DNA of 64,000 bases from Nectonema munidae. Lineage: Eukaryota; Nematomorpha; Nectonematoida; Nectonematidae. A program made the position numbers and the translations under genes. Location of the stretch: contig JAUIRK010000919.1 of assembly GCA_030549495.1 (NCBI GenBank), forward strand, positions 803,001 to 867,000. Direction: 5' to 3'. This document shows, piece after piece, positions 36,104-47,479 of the stretch; positions within the stretch are counted from its first letter, which is position 1, and the number at the start of each line of letters is the position of its first letter. The notes beneath the pieces are model-generated. The model saw only the letters and a list, made by a program, of their open reading frames with translations, was not told the origin of the DNA and did not search any database.

Positions 36104-37857
36104 GTAAATTTTTGATAGCCATAGCGCTGTTTTTGAGATTTTAGTATTTATTTCAGTTTAATGTAGTGGTAATCTTAGGAAAAGCGGCCTCAAATCGTGA
36201 CGCATTTATTTGCATTTCAACCATAATTTAATTCTTTGTTGAAAATGAAGAGTTATGATGTGCAAAGTTTCATCCTTTGCTAATCTCTGTTCAATGATCT
36301 GAAAGTCAGAGTTAACACCACGAATAAAATCAAGGAGTCATGAGGTACTCGAAAAATCAGTTGATTCACTCAGTGCCAAAGAAAAAGATGCAACATTTTT
36401 AGAGTTAATGTAGGATGTTTTGTTCAATTTTTTTCACTGCCTTTTACATCAACGAAGTATAAGCGGAAAAGACTTAGGTCTTTCTTGTGTGTTTAAACCA
36501 GTGGTTTCTGTTCTAAATTTTATTAGAGGACACGCACTAAATCATTGTCAATTTCAAACTCCTCTTGGATATCTTGATTCAGAATTTCTAGACTTGTCCT
36601 TTTACAAAGCCGCAATTTTGCTGAGTTGTTGTTATTCCAATTTTTTGAGCTTCGAAATGAAATAAATATTTTTCTTACTAAAAAAACAAAGCTAATCCAT
36701 CTGTAATCCTATCTGGCTATCAAAATTAGCATTTTCAGTCGACATGAATGAATTAAATTTATATACAGAGAAAAAATGATCTCATGTGTGATTTTAATTT
36801 TATTATTTGAAACATGATTGAGAAAATAATTTTTTTTTTCATTTTTTATGTTTTAAAAATTTTGCTCTACATTTACTGGAAGTATTAATCTTGATTTTCT
36901 AAAAAAAATTATATGTGATTTGAAAGACATTGTTAGAAAGATTTTCAAATCTGGATAAAGTTAAAAGTGAAAATTTTCTATTTTTAGAACCCATTGGATT
37001 GCAATTTAAATGAACGTTGAATTACAGTTAGAACTAATTGATCTACAATCAAATGAAATGTTGAAAACAAATCACAGTTCTTTACCTGATACTTAGTTCT
37101 AAAATTTGAAGAAATTTGTGCTAGTATGGCATCTCTCTTTGATACAATTTTTTAAAGAGTATTAATAAGAATTTCATAATGACAGTTTTTCAATATTCCA
37201 GTACGCCTTTTTTAACTTTTCGGTAATACGGCCCACTTCGAAAAAAGTTTGGTATGTTGTATCCCTTGGTTAAAATTAAGATTGTTATAATTTTGTATTA
37301 GTGTCTATTTTTATCTATTTTTTTGGTATATAATATACTCAGTACAACTTATTTCCTTTACATAAAATGCGATATTTAAGTGAGACTAATTTTTTTTGAA
37401 GAGATTTCTTTGATTCAAATCTAAACACATATGATTTTAAATGTTTTTAAGAAAATTAAAAAATGCCACAAAACTTTTTGTTAAAAAGTATACTTCAAAA
37501 TTTTATTAAGAGGGAAAATATTCTTTAATTCATCTAATAAAAAATGAACTTATATTGACTTAAAATAACTCTAGATAAAACTGTCAAATATGTGATAACC
37601 TTTTTTGGATATATTTTTAGTGCAAACAAAAATGAACTTTTATTCTCTTAACTTGGTAATGAATAACTTTATTGACCTAAATACTACTAAAAAATGTGTC
37701 AAATAAATCTTAAACATTTTAAATATCTATTTCTGGAACTTATTTTGAGTGCAAACAAAAAATGTTTTCATATCCACCAATTTAATGATTTTTTGATAAT
37801 TTTTTATGCATATTTTTGATTAGCGTTCTGTCGTGATAAAACGATGATTGTTTTAAG
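36104..37857 (+). other. FoxN intron 4
   Basis: A 1.75-kb intron. Apart from the hAT fragment at 36,420 it is A+T-rich with no recognised feature. Confidence 0.7.
36420..36665 (+). pseudogene. hAT transposase fragment (ZBED/GTF2IRD2-type)
   Basis: An 81-codon frame includes VLNFIRGHALNHCQFQTPL, GYLDSEFLDLSFYKA and SCCYSNFLSFEMK. The order N-F-I-R-x-x-A-L-N-H-R-Q-F, L-D-S-E-F-x-D-L-x-Y-Y and R-W-L-S is that of hAT transposases related to ZBED and GTF2IRD2 proteins. Only this piece of the central region is present. It lies in intron 4 in the sense orientation but has no splice sites that would place it in the FoxN message. Confidence 0.6.
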
Positions 37858-38133
37858 ACCGAACCGAGTGGCATTGAGGCAAAAAGTGTGCTTTCTTCAG
37901 CTTCTCTCATCACTAGCACGTGCTGTGAACCGGGCTTTGGTGAATACAGCCCCCTCCACTTCATCCAGGCCAACTCCAGCCCCTTCCTTCAGAGCAGTCC
38001 CGTTGACGACGATGGGAGAAACAATGACTCCTCACTCATGTACCCCGTATACGCAATCAACACAGAATCCCTTGAAAAAGATATGATCTCGGTATTTCAT
38101 TTCAATTCCTTTCTAAGAGACAAAATCTTCTAA
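37858..38133 (+). CDS. FoxN1/4: FoxN1/4-like, coding exon 5 (probable last exon)
   Basis: Acceptor TTGTTTTAAG is followed in phase 0 by TEPSGIEAKSVLSSASLITS, then GFGEYSPLHFIQANSSPFL, SSPVDDDGRNNDSSLMYPVY and INTESLEKDMIS. The Ser/Pro/Asp-rich composition is typical of a C-terminal activation region. Two endings are possible. Reading on gives VFHFNSFLRDKIF and a stop at 38,131-38,133, with a poly(A) signal at 38,295, for a protein of about 465 aa. Alternatively the TCG-GTATTT site (38,092) is a donor to the exon at 41,675, giving about 474 aa. A second open frame through this region (with PSTSSRPTPAPSF) would need a different acceptor, and its composition is less protein-like. Confidence 0.75.
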   Translation, partial: TEPSGIEAKSVLSSASLITSTCCEPGFGEYSPLHFIQANSSPFLQSSPVDDDGRNNDSSLMYPVYAINTESLEKDMISVFHFNSFLRDKIF

Positions 38134-38294
38134 CTAAATACGCATATCGCTTTAAGCATGCAGTCCCATAATTAGATATGTGTCAGAATGTACCTGAAAA
38201 GTCCCAATCTAATTTAGAGAAAACTTATTCTAGTAATTGGAAGGTTTTTATCACACCAAACTCTAGTAATAGATAGTATATTTTATTTGTATAT

Positions 38295-38300
38295 AATAAA
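38295..38300 (+). terminator. Candidate FoxN polyadenylation signal
   Basis: AATAAA lies 162 bases after the read-through stop of exon 5. In such A+T-rich DNA the hexamer is common, so this is weak evidence. Confidence 0.35.
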
Positions 38301-38375
38301 TCTCATTAGTATATAACTAAACTAGTTAAATAATTAAATAACTATATTAACTTAATAACAGATTTTTAAAACAAA
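38301..38375. other. Short A+T-rich spacer
   Basis: No feature seen between the candidate poly(A) signal and the RTE fragment. Confidence 0.4.
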
Positions 38376-39038
38376 ACAGATGAAACAAAAAATTTATATA
38401 GAGCGGCTAAGAAAGCACGTAAAAGAGTAATGAAATAACAAAACAAAAAGAAGAAACAATCCTGCAATCAAATTAGAAAGAGTTCTTCTGAACAGGTTGA
38501 AAAGAAAGGTTGATTTAAGTAAAGTTCAACTTGGATTTGTGCTGAAAAAATGTACTATGATGCTATCTTTATTATTAGCCAACTAAAAGAAAAGAGAACA
38601 AGAAATGGGCATAGTCTATACTTTGCTGTTATAGATTTGGAGAAAGCTTTTGATTCGGTATCTCAAATTTGAATGAAGATTTGCGAAGAAAATCTGAGAA
38701 TGAGATCTGCAAAGTCATGAAAAGATAAGAAATTTATGTGAAGTAAATGAAATATATAATATTTTAGAATGACAAGGGCTAAATGGTTTGGCCTTGAGAT
38801 CAAAGGCGAGTTTATCAAAAAGGCTTATGAATTACAAAGTTTGGGCGAGGGTCCATAAAAAATGACTTGGAAAGAAGTAATTGAGAAAGATATGAGAAAA
38901 AGAAACTAAAAATTAGGCAACAAGCAAAATAGGGAAAATTGGAAATGTAATATTGAATAAATATTTAGTAAAAGTTGTAAAACCGACTAGATCCTTGATG
39001 TGAAAGTAGCAGTAAGACCCAAACTATTATTATTATTA
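38376..39038 (+). pseudogene. RTE-type LINE fragment with (ATT)n tail
   Basis: Pieces of an RTE-clade element in order: RAAKKARKRVMK (about 38,402), DAIFIISQLKEKRTRNGHSL then FAVIDLEKAFDSV (about 38,570-38,665, the palm A motif in its RTE form), and near the end MTWKEVIEKDMRKRN (about 38,860-38,905). The last part is the P-x-x-T-W-x-x-V-x-x-x-D block found near the C-terminus of RTE ORFs. It closes with an ATT microsatellite (about 39,025-39,038), a usual RTE 3' end. Much of the RT is deleted. Confidence 0.75.
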
Positions 39039-41674
39039 CCAACAAATCTTTATACAAAAAATTCGGATTTACGATTTCTCTTAGTACCTAATTACTACAA
39101 TTTTTAGAAACACTAAAAATAGAAGATGGTTCCTTTTTTTGAATCAGTAGCTTCTTTTAAAACAAATATTTTTTTCTTGCTTTGATATGGAGAAAATAGA
39201 TTTTGCAATCAGAATAACCGATGTAAATGTTCAGCATGTGTAATTCACAATATTTTCATGTTCAATTATACATATATAAAAAATTTTTAATATGAGAAAA
39301 ATCAAGGATTTTACATGATTTGACTACTTTTTAAAATTTCCTGGGTAAATGCCAGGGTGTAAAAGTTTAATTCATTTTCAAGGTTTTTACCAAATTTTAA
39401 GTAACGTTGGAAACCTTCTTTTAAAAGTCTCTGAAAAATTCTGAAGAATTACGAGCAAAACTTATTCAGACTAAGCGATCAACTATATAATTTTTTTATC
39501 AAATGAGTTCAATTTTTGAAAACAAAAATATATTTTGAGGAATATAAAATAAATCCAGTAACTTTTTCGAAATTTTATGAACAAATTTATATTGAGATGA
39601 CTTAACAAGAAGAAACTTGGAAAAATTAATACAAAAAGTGATCACTAATATAAATTATGGAATAAAAAGATTTATAATAATAGATCAGGGACGTACCTAT
39701 TCAAGTGAAACTTGCTTAACGAGTTGTTTCAATCTTTTAGGTCTCACCAGTTGGATGCAGTTAGAAACTACCATTGCTGGGAATAGAACACAGATTGGTA
39801 TGTGAAGGCACAGAACACTATCTGAAGACTTAGACTACTCAGCTATGCTCCATATATGATAGGAATGAATTTACTTTATAAGTCGATCAACGACATTTTA
39901 TAAAATGCATGATTCTTCCTTAATCGAATTTGCAAACTGCTTTCAATTCAACCCACAAACATATACCTTATATATTTATATAACTCAATGCAAGCACCCA
40001 TTTATTCAATCATGTATTTACTCCATCTATAAAATGTAGTTGATAGACTTATAAAGTAAAGGATAGAAAATAAAAACATATAAAAGGAATTTTTGTTTTA
40101 CTTCAGTAAAAAATAACTACCCACTTTTGGTTGTATATAAGAAGAATCTAAATACTTAATATCTGGTAAAAAAAATTAAGAGTGGGAGAGGGGCATGGCA
40201 CCCTCTAAATCTGTTACTGAGTTATATTCATTCATGGGTTATGTAAAAAAATCTTTAAAATATCATTGCCCATATCTTGTTACTCTTTTTTGCTATTTTA
40301 GAAGTGAAGACTTGAGAGAATTCTTAGAACAAAACACTGCCGCCATCTGCAAAGTCGGAAGCAGTTTTTAAATGAAGTTTCACTCATTTCAAATGTTACT
40401 GAATAATATGCTCTGAAATCATTTTAAAGTTTTTCAAAATTGCGTGATTTTTAAATTCAAAAATTTTGTTTTTCAAAGAATGTGCAAATAAATTTTTACC
40501 TTGGAATTAAATCCAAGAATTAATGCTTTTGAAGTTTAAAAAGAGAAGTTCTAGATTCAATGAAGATAAATATTTAATTAGCTCAGGTTTAAATTGATTC
40601 TCACAAATTAAAAATATACTTAACTATGGGATAAAGATTTTTTGTTTTTGTAGAAATAAAAGATTACACAAATAGCAAGTAGCAATAACTTTAAATTTTA
40701 ACAAACTTAAAAATGAATAAAATTGAATTTTTTTACAAATTCATATATTCTTCAACTTGAGTTTTTTCTTTCTGCTAATTACTTTGTTAATTATAAGCTA
40801 AGTAGCTAACGTTGATTAATTCTGAATGTCTAAATGAAACCTCATTAAGGTGATTAGAGAAAACATGGAGGAGGTGATAAAAAGAAAAAAATTCTAAGAG
40901 AAAAATACTTTGATTTATTGATGATATTTGAAAACTAACAAAATAATTTAGAAGAAATATAACAATTGAATAAAAATTTACAATTTAGGCATCAGTTATT
41001 AGTGTTTAAATTAAGTGTACATATGCAAATAATTGTTCAGGAACTTGAATTTTTGGATCTGCAGAACAATTCTTTACTTTTAAAGTGACATTTTATTTAC
41101 AGTGTACGAGAATTTTAACCAAGGTCATCAAGAGAAGGAACTATTTGTGAGAAGTTTGGTGCTTTCAAGGATTGACTTGTAACAGGTATTTTGAGGGACA
41201 ATAACATACGTTCTTCTCGACGTCAATCAAAGTCATTCCGTATTCGTCTTCTTCAGAAGCAAAAACAAACTAGAATTGAAATAAAAATTTGCAAAACTTG
41301 ATAAAATATGAAAACGCAGATTTATTGTGCAATTTGATAAGCAGCCATCATGAAAAATGAAAGTAAGCTCATTAGGGTTAGATGATGTCATTTTTAAAAT
41401 ATATTTTCAAAAATTGAAACTTTTTTAATGTCTTCCCTAGATATAAGTAACCTGCAACAAATTGAAAAATCAGTACATTGGATTAGTTATCCTTTGTTTA
41501 TACTATTTTGCCCGAGACAACAAAACTAAAAAGTTTCAATGTTTAAGAATAAATTTTAAAAATGACACTATCTAACACTATGTAGCTAAAAATTTGTTAT
41601 TCTTGTTAGGGTTAGTTAGAAAATATATTCTCATTTCATTTTTGCAAATGTAAATTTCTTTTTCATGGCCACAG
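39039..41674. other. Gene-free stretch, possible FoxN intron 5
   Basis: A+T-rich with no gene or bounded element that I can support. The 62-codon frame at 39,617-39,805 shows no domain. If the exon at 41,675 is used, this is part of the last intron. Confidence 0.45.
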
Positions 41675-41743
41675 GAAATGATTAATATGTCAAGACAAAT
41701 ATTATTAACGGAAATTGCCATCTGCGTGTCAAAATCAAGTTAA
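41675..41743 (+). CDS. Alternative last FoxN exon (tentative)
   Basis: A strong acceptor (TTTCTTTTTCATGGCCACAG) opens in phase 0 with EMINMSRQILLTEIAICVSK and SS, then TAA. The phase matches the optional donor at 38,092. The 200 bases after it are richer in G+C than their surroundings and could be 3' UTR. There is no domain, so the assignment rests only on splice site and phase. Confidence 0.3.
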   Translation, partial: EMINMSRQILLTEIAICVSKSS

Positions 41744-42253
41744 TCATCATCATTTGGAGGCATATGGATCTGAAATGCGTTTTTGTAATGAAAAGTTGTT
41801 AGATTCGGAAAATGGTTTTCTCTATTCTCACGAGTGCACTACATACCCCGTGCATTTTTTCCGCGACACAGCTATTTTTGCATTTTATAGGAAACTTTCA
41901 ATTAACGAAAACCATATGAAGTAAACGTAAATTTCCAAAAACAACCAGTGGATCGATTAAAGAAAAAATTACGGAAAAAAATATTATTACTACCTAAAAT
42001 TTTGATTACATTCACAAAACTAACAAGAAAATTATAGATGGCGTTAATCTAATATTGTATACGGGCACTTTAAAATATGAACCTTTGAAAAAATTTTATA
42101 TTAGAAACTAAGTAAAAAATAGAATTAAATTTTATTCTTTTTGAACTTGATTCTTCATTCATATCATCTTTATATCCATAAAAAGATAATAAAAACTTAA
42201 TTTGTATAGGAAGTTCAAGAATTATAAAAAATTTTCTACCACTTTGTTTAGAG

Positions 42254-43334
42254 TTAGGAAAATTTTCTGGTAAGTTGAATCGTGGCATAGTCCGAATAAA
42301 CTGTTTTACTTTTGCATTCAGCAAGTTTTAAGGTCTTGAGATTGTCAGCTTTCAATATTCTTGGGATGAATCTTTTGTTTCCGTTTACAGTACCACATAT
42401 AGTTATATCCTTTGTTTGACACCAAACTTCTAAATCATGGCTGGTAAAAAATCTATCTGTGAAAATACCACATCCAGAAGGGCCTTGAGTATCTTCAATA
42501 AGCATTTTACAAATATTTATGGCTGAAAAATAAGTACGGTCTGACAGACTAGAAATATAAATTTCTCGCATCAAACAGTAATAATACTCAGCATCGTTTA
42601 TATGATAATATTTCAGGCCATAGTGACCGGGCTTTTCTAAAGTTAGATGTGAGTGAGGTGTCCAGTAAAATGAAAAAACCTTACGAAAATGATCATGTAA
42701 TTTCTTATTGGACTAAACTTTCATTTTTATCATCAAATGTAATTAAAATATGTATAAGTGTAAACATATTTCTGCCTATGCACGCTCTTAAAAAGCGATT
42801 TCCATGAGAAGAAAAAAGATCTGATATTTTAACCTTCTGGTCACCGTTTTGCCCAACATAGAGTAATGAAGAAAAATATGAAAGCAAATGAAAGATCTGA
42901 AAATGTTGATAGTACGTCTTTAAATTCAAGTGTTTAGGCTTAGGAGACCTAAAATATTTAGTCTTACTACATAAAATAATTAAAAAGAAAAAACCAGTAG
43001 TTTTTCCCCATCTTGTTCAAAGTCATCTCATAAATATAAGTGATCATATTAACGTCAAAGAACAATTTAAATATTTCTAAAATGTCTTTCATTCTTTTCA
43101 TTGTTCCCTTAGGGCCAGGTGGATCTCCTGTTTCTTATATTTGTCCTAGGAGTTCTGCCAAAGATTGAAGAACTTGATTCCCATGAAGAGATAGACTTGT
43201 CAGACCTAAACTAACGTCAATAACTTTTGTAGTCTCTGAACATGAGGATTCAGAACTTGAAAAAGAACTTACATCGGAGTCAGAATCAGAGAAACTCACA
43301 TCAACAGATGAGGAGGAAGCAGAAGAACTCATAC
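42254..43334 (-). pseudogene. piggyBac transposase relic (PB2)
   Basis: Minus strand. A Ser/Asp-rich start may lie at about 43,135-43,334 (with SFSDSDSDVSSFSSSESS). Positions 42,705-42,929 encode DLFSSHGNRFLRACIGRNMF with ILITFDDKN, the entry to the catalytic core. Positions 42,600-42,660 give EKPGHYGLKYYHINDAEYYY, the K-P-G-x-x-G-x-K segment. Positions 42,254-42,574 give GCGIFTDRFFTSHDL and TICGTVNGNKRF, the T-D-x-F-x-T-S block with the second catalytic Asp and the G-T-x-x-x-N motif. The first Asp/Glu block between them is deleted, and downstream the frame dissolves at about 42,250. The C-terminal third is not recognisable. Confidence 0.75.
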
Positions 43335-43505
43335 ACAATTTTGAAAAGAGGAAAACAATGAGGGAAAACGAAAGAAAGAAAAACAGGAGAAAGCGCAATG
43401 AGAAAGCGAACGAGATCAAACGAGTAAAAAACAATAGGAGAGAAGCAGAATTGTATGCAATGAAACAAATTCAATGGAATAACGAAGGAATCAATAATTA
43501 TGATT
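43183..43505 (+). other. Charge-polarised open frame, strand uncertain
   Basis: On the + strand about 107 codons are open without an early ATG. They encode an acidic block (EHEDSELEKELTSESESEK, TDEEEAEELIHNFEK) and then a basic block (RKTMRENERKKNRRKRNEK, KRVKNNRREAE). The minus strand of the same DNA is Ser/Asp-rich and may be the N-terminus of PB2. Such purine-rich DNA gives charged frames easily, so it may not be a gene. No splice sites or domain support it. Confidence 0.25.
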
Positions 43506-44518
43506 GAATATTTATTGGCTTGAGTTGAAAACAATATAAGAAAGCAAACGCAGATAGAAAAGCCATGGATTAGGTTTTTTGATGCGCCTTACATACTGGT
43601 AGATAAATATTGAATTATATACATTCTAATCATATTATATAACTGGCTTCAATCATAAAATATAAAGAGAATCGTATGACTGTTTATCATTTGTAAAGGG
43701 GATGGTAAATATTCACATGAGAAACCCATGATTGAGTGTGGTTTATAGATGGTGTCGTATATTCATATATAAAGGAACAATGAGCAGCTTGGCAGAGTTG
43801 AAGATATAAATACAACTTTTCGTTGACTTAATTTTCTCTCATTGTCGGACATGAAAATCATTTTTTCTCAAAATATGAAGCAAAAAAACTTAATTTTTAT
43901 GATGATAAAAGGGCAAGATTTAGTTATCCAACGTACTTGATAAGCTTAGTTCTTATCCAGTTTCTTAGTTAACTTAAAAAAATAGGAAAGCTGAATTCGA
44001 ATTAAGTTTTATAAAGGATTTTGAGTATCTTTTACCAAATACGTACATTTCGATTTATGGAATCATTTAAAATCATGCTGGCGTTAAATCAAAATTAGAG
44101 AAAGTTTGTAAATATAAGTTTTCTAATGAATTTAGATTCTCTATATCACATGAAAATTAATATAAAGCCAAGTTGAATTTTATTTAATAATAACAAAAAA
44201 ATCTAGTTCATTGTTTACAATTTTTCGAATTCACTTTACTCAATTTTTATTTCCTAAGTATATATTTAAAATTTGTGGATAAAATACACTGAGTACGTAT
44301 TCGGAGTAAGTGCAGAAAGACATGTAATGCGAGGGTTATAATAGCATTTATCACACTGTTAATTTAAGTTTTTGTATTTTGCCTAAAACTGCATGTATGT
44401 GAACATTTGACCAATAAGCACAATACTATTTTACTACTATTATGTGAATCCTATGTCTATGTTTGTAAAAATTATAAATTAAAACTCATATCTATAACAA
44501 CTATTTATCTATTTACCA
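43506..44518. other. Gene-free A+T-rich stretch
   Basis: No recognised feature. Confidence 0.45.
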
Positions 44519-44700
44519 GGGTTCCACAATTGATTCCCTTAAAAAAAGGATCTAAAGCATCACCGATGAATATAGAGAAGGCTGTCGTCAACTTAAGTAG
44601 TTACACTTTAACACAAGAGGTATGTCAGAGTGAAGTCCAAATTTTTGGTCAATGTTTTTGCTACCGCTTGAGACACTCCCTTATGTTCTAGATTTCTAGA
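44519..44700 (+). pseudogene. Penelope-like element, left part
   Basis: A frame reading VPQLIPLKKGSKASPMNIEK and AVVNLSSYTLTQE resembles the V-x-N-L-S-x-x-x-L-T-x-x-E segment that precedes the reverse transcriptase in Penelope-like retroelements. The following LETLPYVLDF, in another frame, may be its continuation. The element looks broken in several places. It appears to resume at 47,480 after an inserted LINE. The GAG-GTATGT site at 44,620 looks like a splice donor, but the family match explains the coding signal better than a host exon. Confidence 0.5.
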
Positions 44701-44813
44701 AGATCCGCTTGCCCTCCTCTCTTTAAAATTTCCCGTAATGACAAACTCAAATGCTGTTCTTCTACTGTAAACAATAATGCTAGTGGGTGTGTTTTAAGAT
44801 AGTGTGGTCTTAT
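44701..44813 (+). pseudogene. LINE, left flank of the nested hAT
   Basis: Just before hAT copy B the sequence GCTAGTGGGTGTGTTTTAAG can be read, allowing one extra base, as S-G-V-F-x-D-S-V, a worn form of the SGVPQGSVL motif of LINE reverse transcriptases. The downstream motif of the same enzyme lies directly after copy B. This supports one LINE copy split by the hAT. The match is short, so confidence is moderate. Confidence 0.45.
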
Positions 44814-46492
44814 ACAGGGCGAACAATTTTTGACCTAAACACTTTTGATTTTTTGACATTTTGCCTTTTGAAATTTTGACTTTTAAACGTAAAAACGTGA
44901 ATTTTTTTACCTAAATTTTTTTTGAAAATATCCCAATTTATATATCATCAGAAACAAAATTTTTTTATTGCATACTAATCGCGGAATATATTAGCACTAA
45001 AGAATAAAAAATAAACGTTCAAGCATTTGAATTGAAATAAAAAACATATACTTAATGATATTTTTGGATCGAAGTTTCGATCTTTAGATAAAAGTTTGTT
45101 TAACATTGAAAACGAACGTTCAACTGAAGTAGTTGTAGATGGGCATTTGTGTAAAAGTAAGAATTCACTGGATGAAATAAGACAGTTTTCAAAACGCATG
45201 ATTTTTAGAATATCACTTTTTTCAAATCTTTTCTTCAAATATTTGTTAAATCCACAAACGTCCTGTTCAAAACTTAATACTTGTAAGATTTGGTAAGCGT
45301 CTTGAATTGAAAAATACGATGTTTGTGATTTCTTGACGATATGAGCCAGTTTCAAATAGTTTTGTTCAATTATAAAAAGCTGTTTAGTCAAATTCGCATT
45401 ATTGACACTATTTTTGGCCCTTTGAACCAGAATACCGCCATCACTCTTGAAATTGTTAACAATTTCTCGGACTTGACACAGGTTCTTTGCCTAGTAAGAT
45501 GCTGCTTTTAGCCAGGTCATCCAACGCGTAACGACAGGACAAGGTGGAAATCCAATCGACTTTCTCCTTTTTTTTATTTTTGATTGTAGCAGCTTTTATT
45601 GAAGATATTAAATCGTTGACTTCAGAAAAATAGGCTTTGACTTTCATGCTACAGTTGTGTAGCAAGTGACATGAAAAAGTCTCTCATAATTATTTTTCAT
45701 ATCATTTGCGCAGCTCGTATTGTATGAGGCCGCATCAGTCAAAAGCAAAACAAAATTTTTATTATCTACTTCAAAATCCTTAAAAAAAATTTCAATGATT
45801 TCCTTCAATATCTTACTATTCAAGCTTTCATTGATAGCTTCACAGTTTATCAAAAAGGCTTTTTCAGGTTGATCAATTGACCCAATTAAGGTATTAACAA
45901 AAAATTGAGTGTTGTAAAAATGAGCTCAATACCTTATTGCTATTTTTAATGATCAGTAGGTTTTTATGCGTATTTTACCTTTAAAATGGCTTTAAAAAAT
46001 AAAAGTGAACTTCAAGACAAAAGTGTGGAAAACTTACAGAGTAGTTTTACTTGAAATTTATATAAGCTGTATATTAATCCTTTATATATCACTATATTAA
46101 ATTTTAATTCAATTTATAAATAAACTGAAGTTATTAGTCTTTAATTTATATGCGTATTTTCCCAAGCCATTTTTATTATGTAACTTACTTGTTGTGCTAA
46201 ACAAAACTTGAAAAATAATTGAAAATAAACATTTTATTTGATTAATATAAGTTCAACATAACAAATTATTTTTAAATAAGTTTACAAAATTTTGATTTAT
46301 TTTCAAAAATAATAGTATGACACTTTTGATTTCATCAAATTTTTTTTGAATATTTTAATTTTTTTTGACCTAACAACAAATTTTTTTTGACTTTATTGAC
46401 CTAATAAAAATCAATTTTCAGAAAGACAAAGAGGTGCTAAAACTAATAAACATACTCAGATCCAATTTTAAGCAAAAACAATTTTTTTGACT
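44814..46492 (-). mobile_element. hAT element, CGGBP1-like family, copy B
   Basis: Left end CAGGGCGAACAATTTTTGAC, then TTGAC words with T-runs. The right end (about 46,380-46,492) again has TTTTTTGACTTT repeats. Minus-strand transposase pieces: FVNTLIGSIDQPEKAFLINC (about 45,840-45,900), FVLLLTDAASYNTSCANDMK (about 45,720) with FHVTC, MKVKAYFSEVNDLISSIKAA (about 45,620), DGGILVQRAKN (about 45,430) and CPSTTTSVERSFSMLNKLL with SKDRNFDPK (about 45,080-45,140). These align segment by segment with copy C. The N-terminal third is deleted, and the frames are broken by a few shifts. The right terminus is worn, and I cannot show a target duplication. Confidence 0.8.
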
Positions 46493-47430
46493 TTTTATGC
46501 GGGTGATGTGACCCTACTCTTTCCTTATGCTTTGGACTACAGAGATTCCTTTGCACTAAATTTTTAACAAATAAAGCAATAATGTTTAAACAATCAGCTT
46601 ACTCTTAATTAAGCTAAAACGAAAGCTATGATTATTTAAAAGAAGTCTAATGTTGATCATGCACTTTTTTGTAAAGAAGGTTTGAATGTCTTTTCCGAAG
46701 TTAGTCGTCTTCTTGGTTTGATCATTGACAATAAATTATCCTTCCAGCAACACGTCAATCTTCTCTCTTTAAAAGTTGGAAAAATTATTGCAATTCTAAA
46801 GCACACGCAAAGGTTCTTCCCAACGCATATACTTTTAATTCTCTTGAAAACTCTCTTTCTTCCCCATCTTTGTTCCCCGTTGATTAACTATGGACATAGC
46901 AATTTACGCTCGCTAGAAGTTTTATACAAAAAAGTTATGCGAGTTGTCTCCAAAGCAAAAAAGTTTTCTCATACATACGACTTATTTTTGAGGCATAGTC
47001 TGCTGAAATTAGAAGATACCTATTCTCAAAAAGTTGATATGTTTCTCTTATCAAATCCGAACTCCTCTCATGAACACTTCCAAAATCTGATTACATATAC
47101 ATCCAAACCACATTACTCTTTCAGGAAAGTATATAATTTAGAGAAACCTTTCTATAGACTTACTTCATCAAATTTGTCAATAAGATATAAAGTAGTTGTT
47201 TTTTACAAAACTTATCGAATGTTGTTAGGGGAAAGTGGTTCATCAATAAAAAAGTTTCAAAATGTTTTTTACTCTCTAAATATGCTCAGCGAAGTATATG
47301 CACTATGAATTATTATCTGTTCTACTTTTAGAAAAATAATTTTTCTTTATCTTATCATTTTCTGTGTAATATCCTTGAGCGGTTTGCATAAACCTTTGGA
47401 TTTACACAAACTTTAATTTTTTTTTTTATA
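46493..47430 (+). pseudogene. LINE, right part: active site to 3' end
   Basis: Starts immediately at YAGDVTLLF, equivalent to the YADD active site but with Gly for the first Asp. Positions 46,682-47,308 are a 208-codon open frame with RLLGLIIDNKLSFQQHV, LLKTLFLPHLCSPLINYGHS and a long C-terminal segment. The family is related to the LINE at 4,130-6,360. The 3' untranslated region ends in a T-rich stretch at about 47,430. The upstream half of the RT is expected before hAT copy B. Confidence 0.75.
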
Positions 47431-47479
47431 ATAATGTAATATGAGTTTTCCTACTTTTTAATTATCATTAGATATTTGA

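Noticed and set aside
37844-38086. Ser/Thr/Pro-rich frame overlapping FoxN exon 5
   Set aside because: It needs the inner CTTCAG acceptor. The other frame joins exon 4 in phase at 37,858 and has a more protein-like composition.
44519-44620. Possible further FoxN exon with a CAG acceptor and GAG-GTATGT donor
   Set aside because: The phase does not fit exon 5 and the translated segment (AVVNLSSYTLTQE) resembles the start of Penelope-like proteins.
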